The notes under the pieces: model-generated | Database searches by the model: none | Told to the model about the DNA's origin: nothing | What the model saw: the letters and a program-made list of their open reading frames with translations, nothing else | Translations under genes and position numbers: made by a program | From: Ilumatobacter coccineus YM16-304 | Lineage (GTDB): Bacteria; Actinomycetota; Acidimicrobiia; Acidimicrobiales; Ilumatobacteraceae | Assembly (NCBI RefSeq): GCF_000348785.1 | Contig: NC_020520.1 | Span: 1,488,001 to 1,552,000 of the forward strand | DNA: 64,000 nucleotides | Reading direction: 5' to 3' | Shown here: one piece after another, positions 1 to 7,056 of the stretch | How the letters are laid out: each line of letters starts with the position of its first letter | Position numbering within the stretch: the first letter of the stretch is position 1

Positions 1-1
1 G

Positions 2-565
2 TCGGTCGTCTACTACCTGATCTCGCTGTACCAGGTGTGGTCGGTGGGCCGCGCCGATCAGCAGCAACCGGTCGACGCCATCGTGGTCATGGGGGCCGCG
101 CAGTACGACGGTCGTCCGTCGCCGCAGTTGGCGGCGCGACTCGATCACGTGGTCGAGCTGTGGCCCGAGGGGCTCGCCCCGCTCGTCGTGGTGACCGGGG
201 GCAACATTCCCGGCGACCGGTTCACCGAAGCGTCCGCGTCTGCGGCGTACCTGATCGAACGGGGCGTGCCCGACGCGTCGATCCTGCGTGAAGACGAGGG
301 TTCGAACTCCTTCGAGTCACTGGAGGCGACCGCAGCGATGCTGGCCGAGCGAGGCCTCGACGAAGTGTTGATCGTGACCGACCCGTACCACGCACTGCGC
401 AGCCGAGAGACCGCCGAGGAGCTGGGACTGACCGCACGGGTGTCGTCGACCGACACCTCGGTGGTGGGAGGCAGCGATGCGGTCGGACGGCATCTCGAGG
501 AAGCGGCGGGCGTGGCGATCGGCCGGATCATCGGCTTCGAACGGCTCGCCGATCTCGTCGACTGA
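2..565 (+). CDS. YdcF/DUF218-family protein, 5' end outside window
   Basis: The reading frame is open to the first base of the window, so this is the C-terminal part of a longer gene. The first residues (VVYYLISLYQ) look like the end of a membrane helix, which is usual for YdcF/ElyC/SanA-type proteins. The DUF218 core follows: a VVMGAAQYDGRPS segment, then VVTGGN, and later ILREDEGSNSFES and VTDPYHALRS, the conserved acidic/His-bearing patches of the family. Such proteins are linked to envelope or vancomycin-sensitivity phenotypes in enteric bacteria, but the reaction is unknown. A GTG at 35 exists inside the frame but lies within conserved sequence, so it is not the likely start. The gene ends 8 nt before a strong hairpin. 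Confidence 0.8.
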   Translation, partial: SVVYYLISLYQVWSVGRADQQQPVDAIVVMGAAQYDGRPSPQLAARLDHVVELWPEGLAPLVVVTGGNIPGDRFTEASASAAYLIERGVPDASILREDEGSNSFESLEATAAMLAERGLDEVLIVTDPYHALRSRETAEELGLTARVSSTDTSVVGGSDAVGRHLEEAAGVAIGRIIGFERLADLVD

Positions 566-572
566 AAACCCA

Positions 573-598
573 AACGGCCGACCCGGAGGTCGGCCGTT
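573..598. terminator. 11-bp perfect hairpin, probable bidirectional terminator
   Basis: AACGGCCGACC is followed by a 4-nt loop and then its exact complement. On the minus strand the hairpin is followed by a GGGTTTTC tract, which makes it a good intrinsic terminator for the tRNA-Gln gene. On the plus strand it closes the YdcF-type gene but lacks a T-run. Confidence 0.65.
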
Positions 599-601
599 CG
601 A

Positions 602-676
602 TGGTTGGGGTGAAGGGAATCGAACCCCTAATAACAGAACCAGAAACTGTCGTGTTGCCAATTACACCACACCCCA
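602..676 (-). tRNA. tRNA-Gln (anticodon CUG)
   Basis: Cloverleaf read on the minus strand: acceptor stem TGGGGTG/CACCCCA with a U1-A72 pair, D-arm GTG/CAC, anticodon loop TTCTGGT with CTG at 34-36, T-arm AGGGG/CCCTT around TTCGATT, discriminator A, and an encoded CCA at 604-602. The anticodon stem has a U-U mismatch at position 31:39, just below the loop. The body without CCA is 605-676. U1-A72 is a known GlnRS identity feature in E. coli, and this window also carries a GlnRS gene at 57104. Confidence 0.95.
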
Positions 677-817
677 AGGTGCTGTGGACGCTGGTTCGCT
701 CTCACGAACCGGTGACCGGTGCGACGCTCAATGTTACCGACCGCTGCTGCAGTAGCAACGTCGGATTCGGCGCGTGCGAACGTGTCGACCGGGCGATATC
801 GTCGTTCCCCGCAGCAG

Positions 818-893
818 GTCCCGTTCGTCTAGAGGCCTAGGACTCCACCCTCTCAAGGTGGCAGCACGGGTTCGAATCCCGTACGGGATGCCA
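818..893 (+). tRNA. tRNA-Glu (anticodon CUC)
   Basis: Acceptor stem GTCCCGT/ACGGGAT with a G1-U72 wobble, anticodon stem CCACC/GGTGG with loop CTCTCAA (anticodon CTC), T-arm ACGGG/CCCGT around TTCGAAT, discriminator G, and encoded CCA (891-893). A strong terminator hairpin follows at once. The 141 bp between this gene and the divergent tRNA-Gln hold no visible gene; they contain short repeats such as GGTTCG/CGAACC near 691-708. Confidence 0.96.
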
Positions 894-899
894 AGCAAT

Positions 900-940
900 C
901 AGAGCCACTCTTCCGCTGGAAGAGTGGCTCTGCTGGTTTT
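900..940 (+). terminator. Intrinsic terminator of tRNA-Glu
   Basis: A 15-bp perfect stem (900-914 with 918-932, loop GCT) is followed by CTGGTTTT. This is a textbook rho-independent terminator placed 7 nt after the tRNA CCA end. Confidence 0.9.
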
Positions 941-1004
941 CGGGCCCGGCCGGTCCGCTCCTTCCGGGCCGCCCGCTCGGATGGCGTTCTGTCAGGATGT
1001 GGAA

Positions 1005-2366
1005 ATGACAGACACCGACATCGACGCCCGTCCGGAGCAGGGGCATGTTCCGTGGTACGTCGACGGGAACTTCGGGCCCGTCTTCGACGAGGTCACCGAC
1101 CTCGACCTGCGAGTCACGGGTTCGATCCCGCCATCGTTGTCGGGGCGTTACCTGCGCACCGGGTCCAACCCGCCCTCGGGGATGTCGAGCCACTGGTTCG
1201 CCGGCGACGGCATGGTGCACGGCGTGCGTATCGAGGCCGGCAAGGCCGTCTGGTATCGCAACCGGTACGTGCAGACCACCAAGCTCCAGCGGGGGTTGGA
1301 TGCGAGCGATCCGGAGGTGATGCTCGACCCGACAGCGAGTTCGGCGAACACGAGCGTGCAGGCGCATGCCGGACGGATCTGGGCGCTCGAAGAACTGCAC
1401 CTTCCGTACGAGTTGAGCCCCGAACTCGACACGATCGGCAGCGACGACTTCGGCGGCAAGCTCACCACGGCGTTCACCGCCCACCCCAAACTGTGTCCCG
1501 AGACCGGCGAGCTGCACTTCTTCGGCTACTCCCCGCTGCCGCCCTTCCTGACCTATCACGTGCTCGATGCCAACGGAGCGCTCGTGCATTCCACCGAGAT
1601 CGAGGTGCCGAAGGGCACGATGATGCACGACTTCATGATCACGCGCGACCACGCCATCTTCATGGATCTGCCGATCGTGTTCGATCTCACGAACATGGAG
1701 TCGCCGATCGGCTGGGACGACACCTACGGCGCGCGCATCGGCATCATGCCGCGCATGGGCACCAACGCCGACATCCGTTGGTTCGAGATCGACCCGTGCT
1801 ACGTGTTCCACCCGCTCAACGCCTACGTGGAGGACGATGTGGTCGTCTGCGATGTGGGTCGCCACGCGTCGATGTCGATGCAACCGGAGGTCTACACCCC
1901 TCCGGCACACCTGCACCGTTGGACGTTCGACCTGACGACGGGTGCCGTCAACGAACAGCGGCTCGACGAGTTGACGCACGCCTTCTCGCGTGTCGATGAC
2001 CGAGTCGTCGGCCTGAAGCATCGGTACGGCTGGGGTGTGAGCCACCGCGACGGCAGCGAAACGACGCTTCGTGAACCCGGAGTCGTCGTGAGGTGGGATG
2101 TCGTCACCGGGACCCAAGCCAACTACGACCTCGGACCCGACGCGTTCCCGAGTGAGTTCGTCTTCGTGCAAGACGATGACGCTGCCGCCGAAGACGAGGG
2201 CTGGGCGATCGGGTTCGTGTACAACGCGTCCGATGACTCCTCCGATCTCGTCATCCTCGATGCGTCAGCTCCCGGCAGCGAGCCGGTCGCTCGAATCCAT
2301 CTCCCGCAGCGTGTGCCCTTCGGTTTCCACGGCACCTGGGTCGACGACTCAGCCCTCCACGCCTGA
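1005..2366 (+). CDS. Carotenoid cleavage oxygenase (RPE65/CCD family)
   Basis: A 453-aa Fe(II)-dependent dioxygenase of the carotenoid oxygenase family, which splits conjugated double bonds of apocarotenoids or stilbene-like substrates. The N-terminus has the family signature around GRYLRTGSNP. Four likely iron ligands are seen: H160 (TAHPK), H208 (MMHDF), H269 (VFHPLNAY) and H442 (GFHGTW). Length is slightly below the usual 470-500. The ATG at 1005 is chosen because AGGA lies 7 nt upstream and the preceding in-frame codons run through the tRNA-Glu gene. No carotenoid biosynthesis genes are near, so the substrate cannot be told from context. The stop lies 3 nt from the convergent gene at 2370. 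Confidence 0.92.
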   Translation: MTDTDIDARPEQGHVPWYVDGNFGPVFDEVTDLDLRVTGSIPPSLSGRYLRTGSNPPSGMSSHWFAGDGMVHGVRIEAGKAVWYRNRYVQTTKLQRGLDASDPEVMLDPTASSANTSVQAHAGRIWALEELHLPYELSPELDTIGSDDFGGKLTTAFTAHPKLCPETGELHFFGYSPLPPFLTYHVLDANGALVHSTEIEVPKGTMMHDFMITRDHAIFMDLPIVFDLTNMESPIGWDDTYGARIGIMPRMGTNADIRWFEIDPCYVFHPLNAYVEDDVVVCDVGRHASMSMQPEVYTPPAHLHRWTFDLTTGAVNEQRLDELTHAFSRVDDRVVGLKHRYGWGVSHRDGSETTLREPGVVVRWDVVTGTQANYDLGPDAFPSEFVFVQDDDAAAEDEGWAIGFVYNASDDSSDLVILDASAPGSEPVARIHLPQRVPFGFHGTWVDDSALHA

Positions 2367-2369
2367 CGA

Positions 2370-2660
2370 TCAGTTGTTGATGCACACTCCGACGCCACCA
2401 TTGCGATCGGAGACGTCGTAGTAGTTGCCACCTTCCTTGGCGCAGAATCGTTGGAGGCTCTCGCACACCACTCGACCAGAACAGACGAGTGTGTAGGCGG
2501 AGTAGCCGGGAGCTTCTTTGCCGGAGAAGTCGCCGATCGGGGTGACCCGCTCCGGCGGTGATGTGGGCGGGGTCGATGAGAACTCGGCTGCCGAAGCGCT
2601 CGCCCCGGTGGCGAGCACGGAGCCGACGAGTGCGGTTGCGAGAACGAACTTGTTGAACAT
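2370..2660 (-). CDS. Small secreted cysteine-containing protein, function unknown
   Basis: A 96-aa protein with a clear Sec signal peptide (MFNKFVLATALVGSVLATGASASA, cleavage near AxA about residue 25). A Ser/Thr/Pro-rich stretch follows, then a short C-terminal part with four cysteines (LVCSGRVVCESLQRFCAKEGG and GVCINN), which probably form two disulfides outside the cell. AGAGGA lies about 6 nt before the ATG. It resembles no family I can name. It sits downstream of the lipoprotein gene at 2768 on the same strand, about 107 nt apart, so cotranscription is possible. Confidence 0.7.
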   Translation of the reverse strand: MFNKFVLATALVGSVLATGASASAAEFSSTPPTSPPERVTPIGDFSGKEAPGYSAYTLVCSGRVVCESLQRFCAKEGGNYYDVSDRNGGVGVCINN

Positions 2661-2767
2661 GATGATCCTCTCAGTGCGAGGGAGCGGATTCCCCCGACAT
2701 CAGTCCAGAGGGTCCGCACGACACTGTCTTGCAGTTTTCGCCGTGCCAACGGCGTCGTGGCGAAGCG

Positions 2768-3280
2768 TCAGCTCGCGCAGCCCGGGACTTCGAGGGTGAC
2801 GCCGCTGCCGATGGTGGGCAACGTGATCGTGTAGGCGCTGACGGCCGGGTCGGCGTCCGACTGCATCCTGAAGGTGCCGTCGGGTTGCGCGACCGAGCGG
2901 AGTTCGTAGCTCAGTGGGGGTACGACCTCGGCGACGTAGTCGGCATCGCCGGTCAGGCCGCGTGCTCCGATGAGCATGAACGGGTCGCCGCCTTCGGGGC
3001 AGCTGAGCCCAGCTGCGACGAGCACGCCATCATCGGAGGTGGCCTCGACGACGTTGTCGAAGCTCTCACGAATGTTGGTGATGATGTCGCGGACCTCGTC
3101 GGCTTCCTGCTCGGCACCGCCGCTCTCCTCGGCAGGCTCCTCGGCAGGCTCGGCGGCAGGGGCCTCGGCGCCGATCGAGTCGTCGGATCCGGCGTCGTCG
3201 CTTCCCGCACAGGCGGCGATCGAGCCGGTCGATGCGAGGAGGGCGACGAGCGCGAGGGCGGGACGAGTTCGTGAGGTCAT
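2768..3280 (-). CDS. Putative lipoprotein with acidic linker
   Basis: A 170-aa protein. The N-terminus is Arg-rich, then hydrophobic, ending in a lipobox-like SIAAC (Cys about 24). An Asp/Glu/Ala-rich low-complexity linker follows (about 25-63), then a roughly 105-residue globular part with two Cys (LSCPEG and VPGCAS). No family is recognised. The start is well supported: TACGGT sits exactly 6 nt before the ATG (3287-3292), giving a leaderless-type start, and there is no Shine-Dalgarno sequence. The gene is divergent from the nitroreductase-like gene. Confidence 0.72.
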   Translation of the reverse strand: MTSRTRPALALVALLASTGSIAACAGSDDAGSDDSIGAEAPAAEPAEEPAEESGGAEQEADEVRDIITNIRESFDNVVEATSDDGVLVAAGLSCPEGGDPFMLIGARGLTGDADYVAEVVPPLSYELRSVAQPDGTFRMQSDADPAVSAYTITLPTIGSGVTLEVPGCAS

Positions 3281-3292
3281 GTGCGCACCGTA
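3281..3292 (-). promoter_or_regulatory. Leaderless-type -10 box (TACGGT)
   Basis: On the minus strand TACGGT (3292-3287) is followed by 6 nt and then the ATG at 3280. This TANNNT-N6/7-start spacing recurs at many genes of the window, as expected where transcription starts at the initiation codon. No clear -35 was seen. Confidence 0.5.
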
Positions 3293-3352
3293 GGAGACCG
3301 CCGCAGATCGTGCTCGGCAATATCACCCGGTCGAGCTGCAAGAATCCGGAGC

Positions 3353-3859
3353 ATGTCGGATCTTCGTCTCCAAGCGACACGAACGTTCTCGGCTGAATCG
3401 CCGTCGAGGAGTTTGGTGGCGGAGCTCCTCGACGAGGCTCGGTGGTGTGGGTCTGCTCGCAATCGCCAACCGTGGCAACTCTTCGTCGTCACGGCACCGG
3501 ACATGCGCTCGGCGCTCGCCTCCCACGCTCCGTATGGGGCGCATCTCGCCAACGCTCCCGTCGTGGTCGTGGTAGGCCTCGATCATCACCGCGGCGGCGC
3601 CGACACCGAACTCGACGGTGGACGACTCGTGCAGACACTGCTGCGGTCGTGCGCTGACCGGGGGCTCGGTTCTTGCCCGGTCACCTTCTTTCCGGCGACG
3701 GCCGAACAAGCCGTGCAACGGATCGTCGGCGCGCCCGACACCGTGAGTACTCGAACAGCGGTCGCGATCGGCTGGCCCGGCGACCCGCCACCCGGCGTCC
3801 CTGCGATTCCTGTCGGACGACGCCCGCCGGAACAGGTGATCCGCTGGCTGTCGGGCTGA
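3353..3859 (+). CDS. Nitroreductase-like FMN protein
   Basis: A 168-aa protein. The segment ELLDEARWCGSARNRQPW matches the N-terminal nitroreductase signature (helix, S-x-x-N-x-Q-PW) that contacts FMN phosphate. VVVVVGLDHH and the LVQTLLRSCADRGLGSC helix fit the family core. Nitroreductases reduce quinones, nitro groups or enones with NAD(P)H; the substrate here is unknown. The protein is shorter than the usual 190-220 aa. The ATG at 3353 is preceded by GGAG only 1 nt away, which is a poor spacing, and the in-frame extension to 3281 runs into the divergent promoter, so it is unlikely to be translated. Confidence 0.65.
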   Translation: MSDLRLQATRTFSAESPSRSLVAELLDEARWCGSARNRQPWQLFVVTAPDMRSALASHAPYGAHLANAPVVVVVGLDHHRGGADTELDGGRLVQTLLRSCADRGLGSCPVTFFPATAEQAVQRIVGAPDTVSTRTAVAIGWPGDPPPGVPAIPVGRRPPEQVIRWLSG

Positions 3860-3871
3860 AGCCATTCGCAG

Positions 3872-5461
3872 TCAGTCGGGGAGCGCCGCGTCGAAGGTGG
3901 CGATCGCTCGCTCGGCGATCACGAAGTCGGCGTCGTCGACCACTTGGATCTGGAGCAGGACCAGCGACCGTCCGTCGGGACGGGTCGCCGCGATGTTGAG
4001 CAGTTGGGTGGTGGTGCCACCGCACTCGCCGAGCGTCTCGGAACGGCCGATGAATGCGCCGTCGTCGGTAGCGAAGTCGACCCGGCCCAGCGACGAGCAC
4101 TGATCGCTCAGCAGGTCGTCGAGCGCGGTGTCGAGGTGGTCGATGCCGCGGTCGGGGTCGAGGTCGAGGATCAACCCGGGAACGTCCCACGTCGTCAGAA
4201 ATCCATCGAGGTCGGGGGAGACCGCGAGGTTCGGGCCGAGGCGTTGATTCGGGCTGCCGTCCCGCTCTTCCCAGCTGGCCGGGATCTCGACCCCGATCGA
4301 CTCCGAGTCGTCGGCGACGAACTCGTAGGCCTCGCCGCCAGCAGCATCGTCGCCTGTCGCCGTCGGATCGACGCTGAGCGCTTCGCCGCCGAGTGCACCG
4401 GTGAGCACCTCGCCGGTGGCGGTCCGCAGCACCTCGAGATCGAGTCCGTCGGCTGAACCGGCTGAACGCAGCACGTCGCAGTAGGTCTGCAGCGTCGGGT
4501 CGAGGCCCAGGGCCTCGCCGCCGAGCGACGTGATCAGATCGCCTGCCTGCACGCCCGCCGACTCGGCCGGCGTGCCTGGCCGCACACCGGAGACCCAGAC
4601 GCCACCGACCGTGTCGTCTGACGCCGCCTCGCCGTCGATGCCGATCGACTCGACATCACCGTCCATGAGTCGATCGACGATGTCGGCGGCCACCGACGCG
4701 GCGATCGCTGAGTTGATGTCGTTGTCGTCGTCGCCCGCGAAGTTGACGCCGACCACGTCACCCTGCTCGTCGACCAGCGGTCCACCCGAGCTTCCGCCTC
4801 GGATCCGTGCGTCGTGCTCGATCACGCCGTCGACGGCGACCCACACGTCGCTGGCCGTTCGCCCGGCGGTGTTCACGATGCCGGCCGTGAGCGTGTAGTC
4901 GGCGTCGAGCGGGTCGGTGTCGAGGTTGAGCGGGTAACCGGCTGCGAACACCTTCAGCCCAGGGTTGAACGGCTCAGTCCGCCAGTCGAGAGCCGAGTAC
5001 CCGTCCCCGGCGAGGTCGAGCAGCACGAGATCGTTGCATTCGGAGACGCCGACGACCGTGGCATCGATCGGCTCGTCGGAGTCGAGGAGGTAGGCGGTGA
5101 CGTTGTCGTACTGCGCCATGGAGTGCAGCGTGGCGACGACGAGACCGTCGGAGTGCACGATGAAACCCGAGCCGATCTTGCCAACCAGTTCGGCATCGGT
5201 CGAGAACGGTTCGAGGGGCGAGCCCTCCGTGATCAGCTTCACGGTCGCAGGAGCGACGTCGTCGACTGTTCCGACCGGTGGGGCTGTCGTCGTGGTGGTG
5301 GACTCGGCCGTGGTCGTCGTCGATTCGGGCTCAGTGGTGGTGTCGAGTGTTGCCGGATCGCCGCTGCCGCCACACGAGGCGGCGAGGAGCGCGACCGCCA
5401 GCGGGGCGGCATGGCGCAGCAACCGTCGGCCCGGCGCGTGTCGGCAGCGTCCGGTCCTCAT
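3872..5461 (-). CDS. Trypsin-like serine protease with PDZ domain, lipoprotein
   Basis: A 529-aa exported protease of the DegP/HtrA type. Signal peptide with lipobox LLAASC (C30), Thr-rich linker (about 40-60), then a trypsin-fold domain with likely catalytic H113 (ATLHSM), D144 (ECNDLVLL) and S225 (GSSGGPL). A PDZ domain follows at about 290-360 (VSGVRPGTPAESAGVQAGD), then about 150 residues of unassigned C-terminal domain. It probably acts on the outer face of the membrane on misfolded or specific substrates. The start at 5461 is preferred over an upstream TTG because TACTGT lies 8 nt upstream (5470-5475) and the signal peptide then has normal length. Confidence 0.85.
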   Translation of the reverse strand: MRTGRCRHAPGRRLLRHAAPLAVALLAASCGGSGDPATLDTTTEPESTTTTAESTTTTTAPPVGTVDDVAPATVKLITEGSPLEPFSTDAELVGKIGSGFIVHSDGLVVATLHSMAQYDNVTAYLLDSDEPIDATVVGVSECNDLVLLDLAGDGYSALDWRTEPFNPGLKVFAAGYPLNLDTDPLDADYTLTAGIVNTAGRTASDVWVAVDGVIEHDARIRGGSSGGPLVDEQGDVVGVNFAGDDDNDINSAIAASVAADIVDRLMDGDVESIGIDGEAASDDTVGGVWVSGVRPGTPAESAGVQAGDLITSLGGEALGLDPTLQTYCDVLRSAGSADGLDLEVLRTATGEVLTGALGGEALSVDPTATGDDAAGGEAYEFVADDSESIGVEIPASWEERDGSPNQRLGPNLAVSPDLDGFLTTWDVPGLILDLDPDRGIDHLDTALDDLLSDQCSSLGRVDFATDDGAFIGRSETLGECGGTTTQLLNIAATRPDGRSLVLLQIQVVDDADFVIAERAIATFDAALPD

Positions 5462-5562
5462 GGCCGCCGACAGTAGCGGTCGCTTAGAACCCGCTGTCGT
5501 GAGAAACCCGGACAACCGCTCCAGTGCCCGGCGAGAAGCTCATTGAATCCAGAGAGTAGAAC

Positions 5563-5591
5563 TTGTGATCGAACATATGTTCGAGTAGGAT
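5563..5591 (+). promoter_or_regulatory. Promoter with perfect LexA/SOS box inside the spacer
   Basis: TTGTGA (5563-5568), a 17-nt spacer and TAGGAT (5586-5591) form a good promoter, and the ATG is only 6 nt after the -10. The spacer holds the 16-nt perfect palindrome TCGAACATATGTTCGA (5569-5584). Its core CGAACATATGTTCG is identical to the Gram-positive LexA operator consensus CGAAC-N4-GTTCG. LexA bound here would block RNA polymerase, so the downstream gene should be DNA-damage induced. Confidence 0.85.
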
Positions 5592-5597
5592 GAAATC

Positions 5598-7052
5598 ATG
5601 TTCGACCACCGGATCGCGGAGCTCTTGGAGCTGGATGATTCGGGTTTGGATGCGCAGATTCGTGAACTCGAGTCGCAGCGCCGTCGCCTCGACGCGGAGA
5701 TGGCTGCGACGATTGCGGTCGCCGAACATCGCACGCTCAACGCTGTCGATGGTCACCGTTCGATGAGCGCCTATCTGCGAGCAACGTGCAACTGGTCGAA
5801 GGCACAGGCTGCCCGGTTCCGCTCGGCCGCACACCTCGTCAACACCCACTCGGTGGTCGGTGATGCGTGGATCCACGGGCGCATCGGTGAGATTCAGGTG
5901 AGCACGCTGTCGAAGCTCCACCGGAACCGACGTGTCAACGAACGACTCGGCGAGGCCATCGATCAACTGGTGGTGCATGCCGAGACGCTCCCGCTCGCCG
6001 ACTTCGAGGTCGTCGCCGCCAGGTTCGCCACTCTGGCCGACCAGGACGGAGCGTTCGACACCCGTCCAGACGTCGAGCAACGGAGTGCGACCGTCACCGA
6101 CGTCGCCGGATGCCTGCACGTGCGGGCGAACGGCGGCGACCCGCTCGAAGCCGCCGAGTTCATTGCCATCGTCGAGCGATTCGTCGAGGCCGAATTCCGC
6201 CACGACCAGCAGGTCCGTCACGACATGGAGGAGGCGGTCGCCAACGGCGACGTCGTGTTCCCGCCGCTTCGTTCACGCGCTCAGCGAACGCACGACGCCC
6301 TCCTCGCCATGGCTCGAGCCGGCGCGGCACACGAGGGCATGATCAACCCCGCCGAGCCGCTCGTGTCGGTCCTCGTCGATCAGCAGACCATGGCGTGGAT
6401 CATCGCCCACTCCGGTCTTGGTGCATCGACCTCGCTGAGCGGTGAGTCGATCGATCCGTTCACCGGCCTCGCTCGACCCTCCGAGTTCCTCGACGATCTG
6501 CTCGGCGATGTCGACACGCTGCTCGATCGGCGCTGCGAAACCGACACCGGCATCATGTTGAAGCCGGCCGATGTGCTCCGTGCCGTGATGTCCGGTCACA
6601 TGCGACGCATGGTGCTCGACGGTGATCGTGTTCCGGTCGATCTCGGTCGGTCGAGGCGGGTCTTCGCCGGGCCGGCCCGGGCGGCGGCGAAGCTGCTGGT
6701 GCCGTGGTGCGAACACCCTGGCTGCGACCTTCCGGCCGCGCTGTGTCAGGTCGATCACTCGGTCGAATGGCAGCTGCTCGGCTCGACCGATCAGGCGAAT
6801 GCCGGGCTCCGATGTGGTTTCCACAATCGGGAGAAGAGTCGTTCGAAACGAAGAACCCGACGCGACCGGCGCGGGCTCATGCACACCTCACGACCAGACG
6901 GCACCATCATCTTGCCCGTCGGATGCCGGCCGCCCACGTTTCCATCTGACGACGATCCCGACGACGCCGGTACGAGTTGCGACGCGGAAGAGACCCGAGT
7001 CATGGAAGAAGCCGCCCGCAACCGGCTCCGTCTGGTCGCCTCGGAGCGATAG
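5598..7052 (+). CDS. DUF222 / HNH endonuclease (13E12-repeat family), SOS-controlled
   Basis: A 484-aa protein. The N-terminal half is an alpha-helical DUF222 domain (about 15-330). The C-terminus is an HNH nuclease: C371-x4-C376, C383-x2-D386-H387, N401, C406 and H409-N410, giving a zinc-bound beta-beta-alpha-metal fold, followed by a basic stretch (KSRSKRRTRRDRR). Family members are common and multi-copy in actinobacteria; the DNA target is unknown. The ATG at 5598 is fixed by a -10 box 6 nt upstream, so the mRNA is probably leaderless. The perfect SOS box in its promoter matches what is known of some M. tuberculosis 13E12 genes. It ends 4 nt from the convergent synthase gene. Confidence 0.92.
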   Translation: MFDHRIAELLELDDSGLDAQIRELESQRRRLDAEMAATIAVAEHRTLNAVDGHRSMSAYLRATCNWSKAQAARFRSAAHLVNTHSVVGDAWIHGRIGEIQVSTLSKLHRNRRVNERLGEAIDQLVVHAETLPLADFEVVAARFATLADQDGAFDTRPDVEQRSATVTDVAGCLHVRANGGDPLEAAEFIAIVERFVEAEFRHDQQVRHDMEEAVANGDVVFPPLRSRAQRTHDALLAMARAGAAHEGMINPAEPLVSVLVDQQTMAWIIAHSGLGASTSLSGESIDPFTGLARPSEFLDDLLGDVDTLLDRRCETDTGIMLKPADVLRAVMSGHMRRMVLDGDRVPVDLGRSRRVFAGPARAAAKLLVPWCEHPGCDLPAALCQVDHSVEWQLLGSTDQANAGLRCGFHNREKSRSKRRTRRDRRGLMHTSRPDGTIILPVGCRPPTFPSDDDPDDAGTSCDAEETRVMEEAARNRLRLVASER

Positions 7053-7056
7053 CTCG

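Noticed and set aside
774-1004. Extended N-terminus of the carotenoid oxygenase from 774
   Set aside because: It would run through the tRNA-Glu gene and its terminator. The family N-terminus begins soon after 1005, which has a proper Shine-Dalgarno sequence.
5461-5515. Upstream TTG start of the PDZ protease at 5515
   Set aside because: It would put 18 extra residues before the signal peptide and lies upstream of the TACTGT -10 that fits the ATG at 5461.
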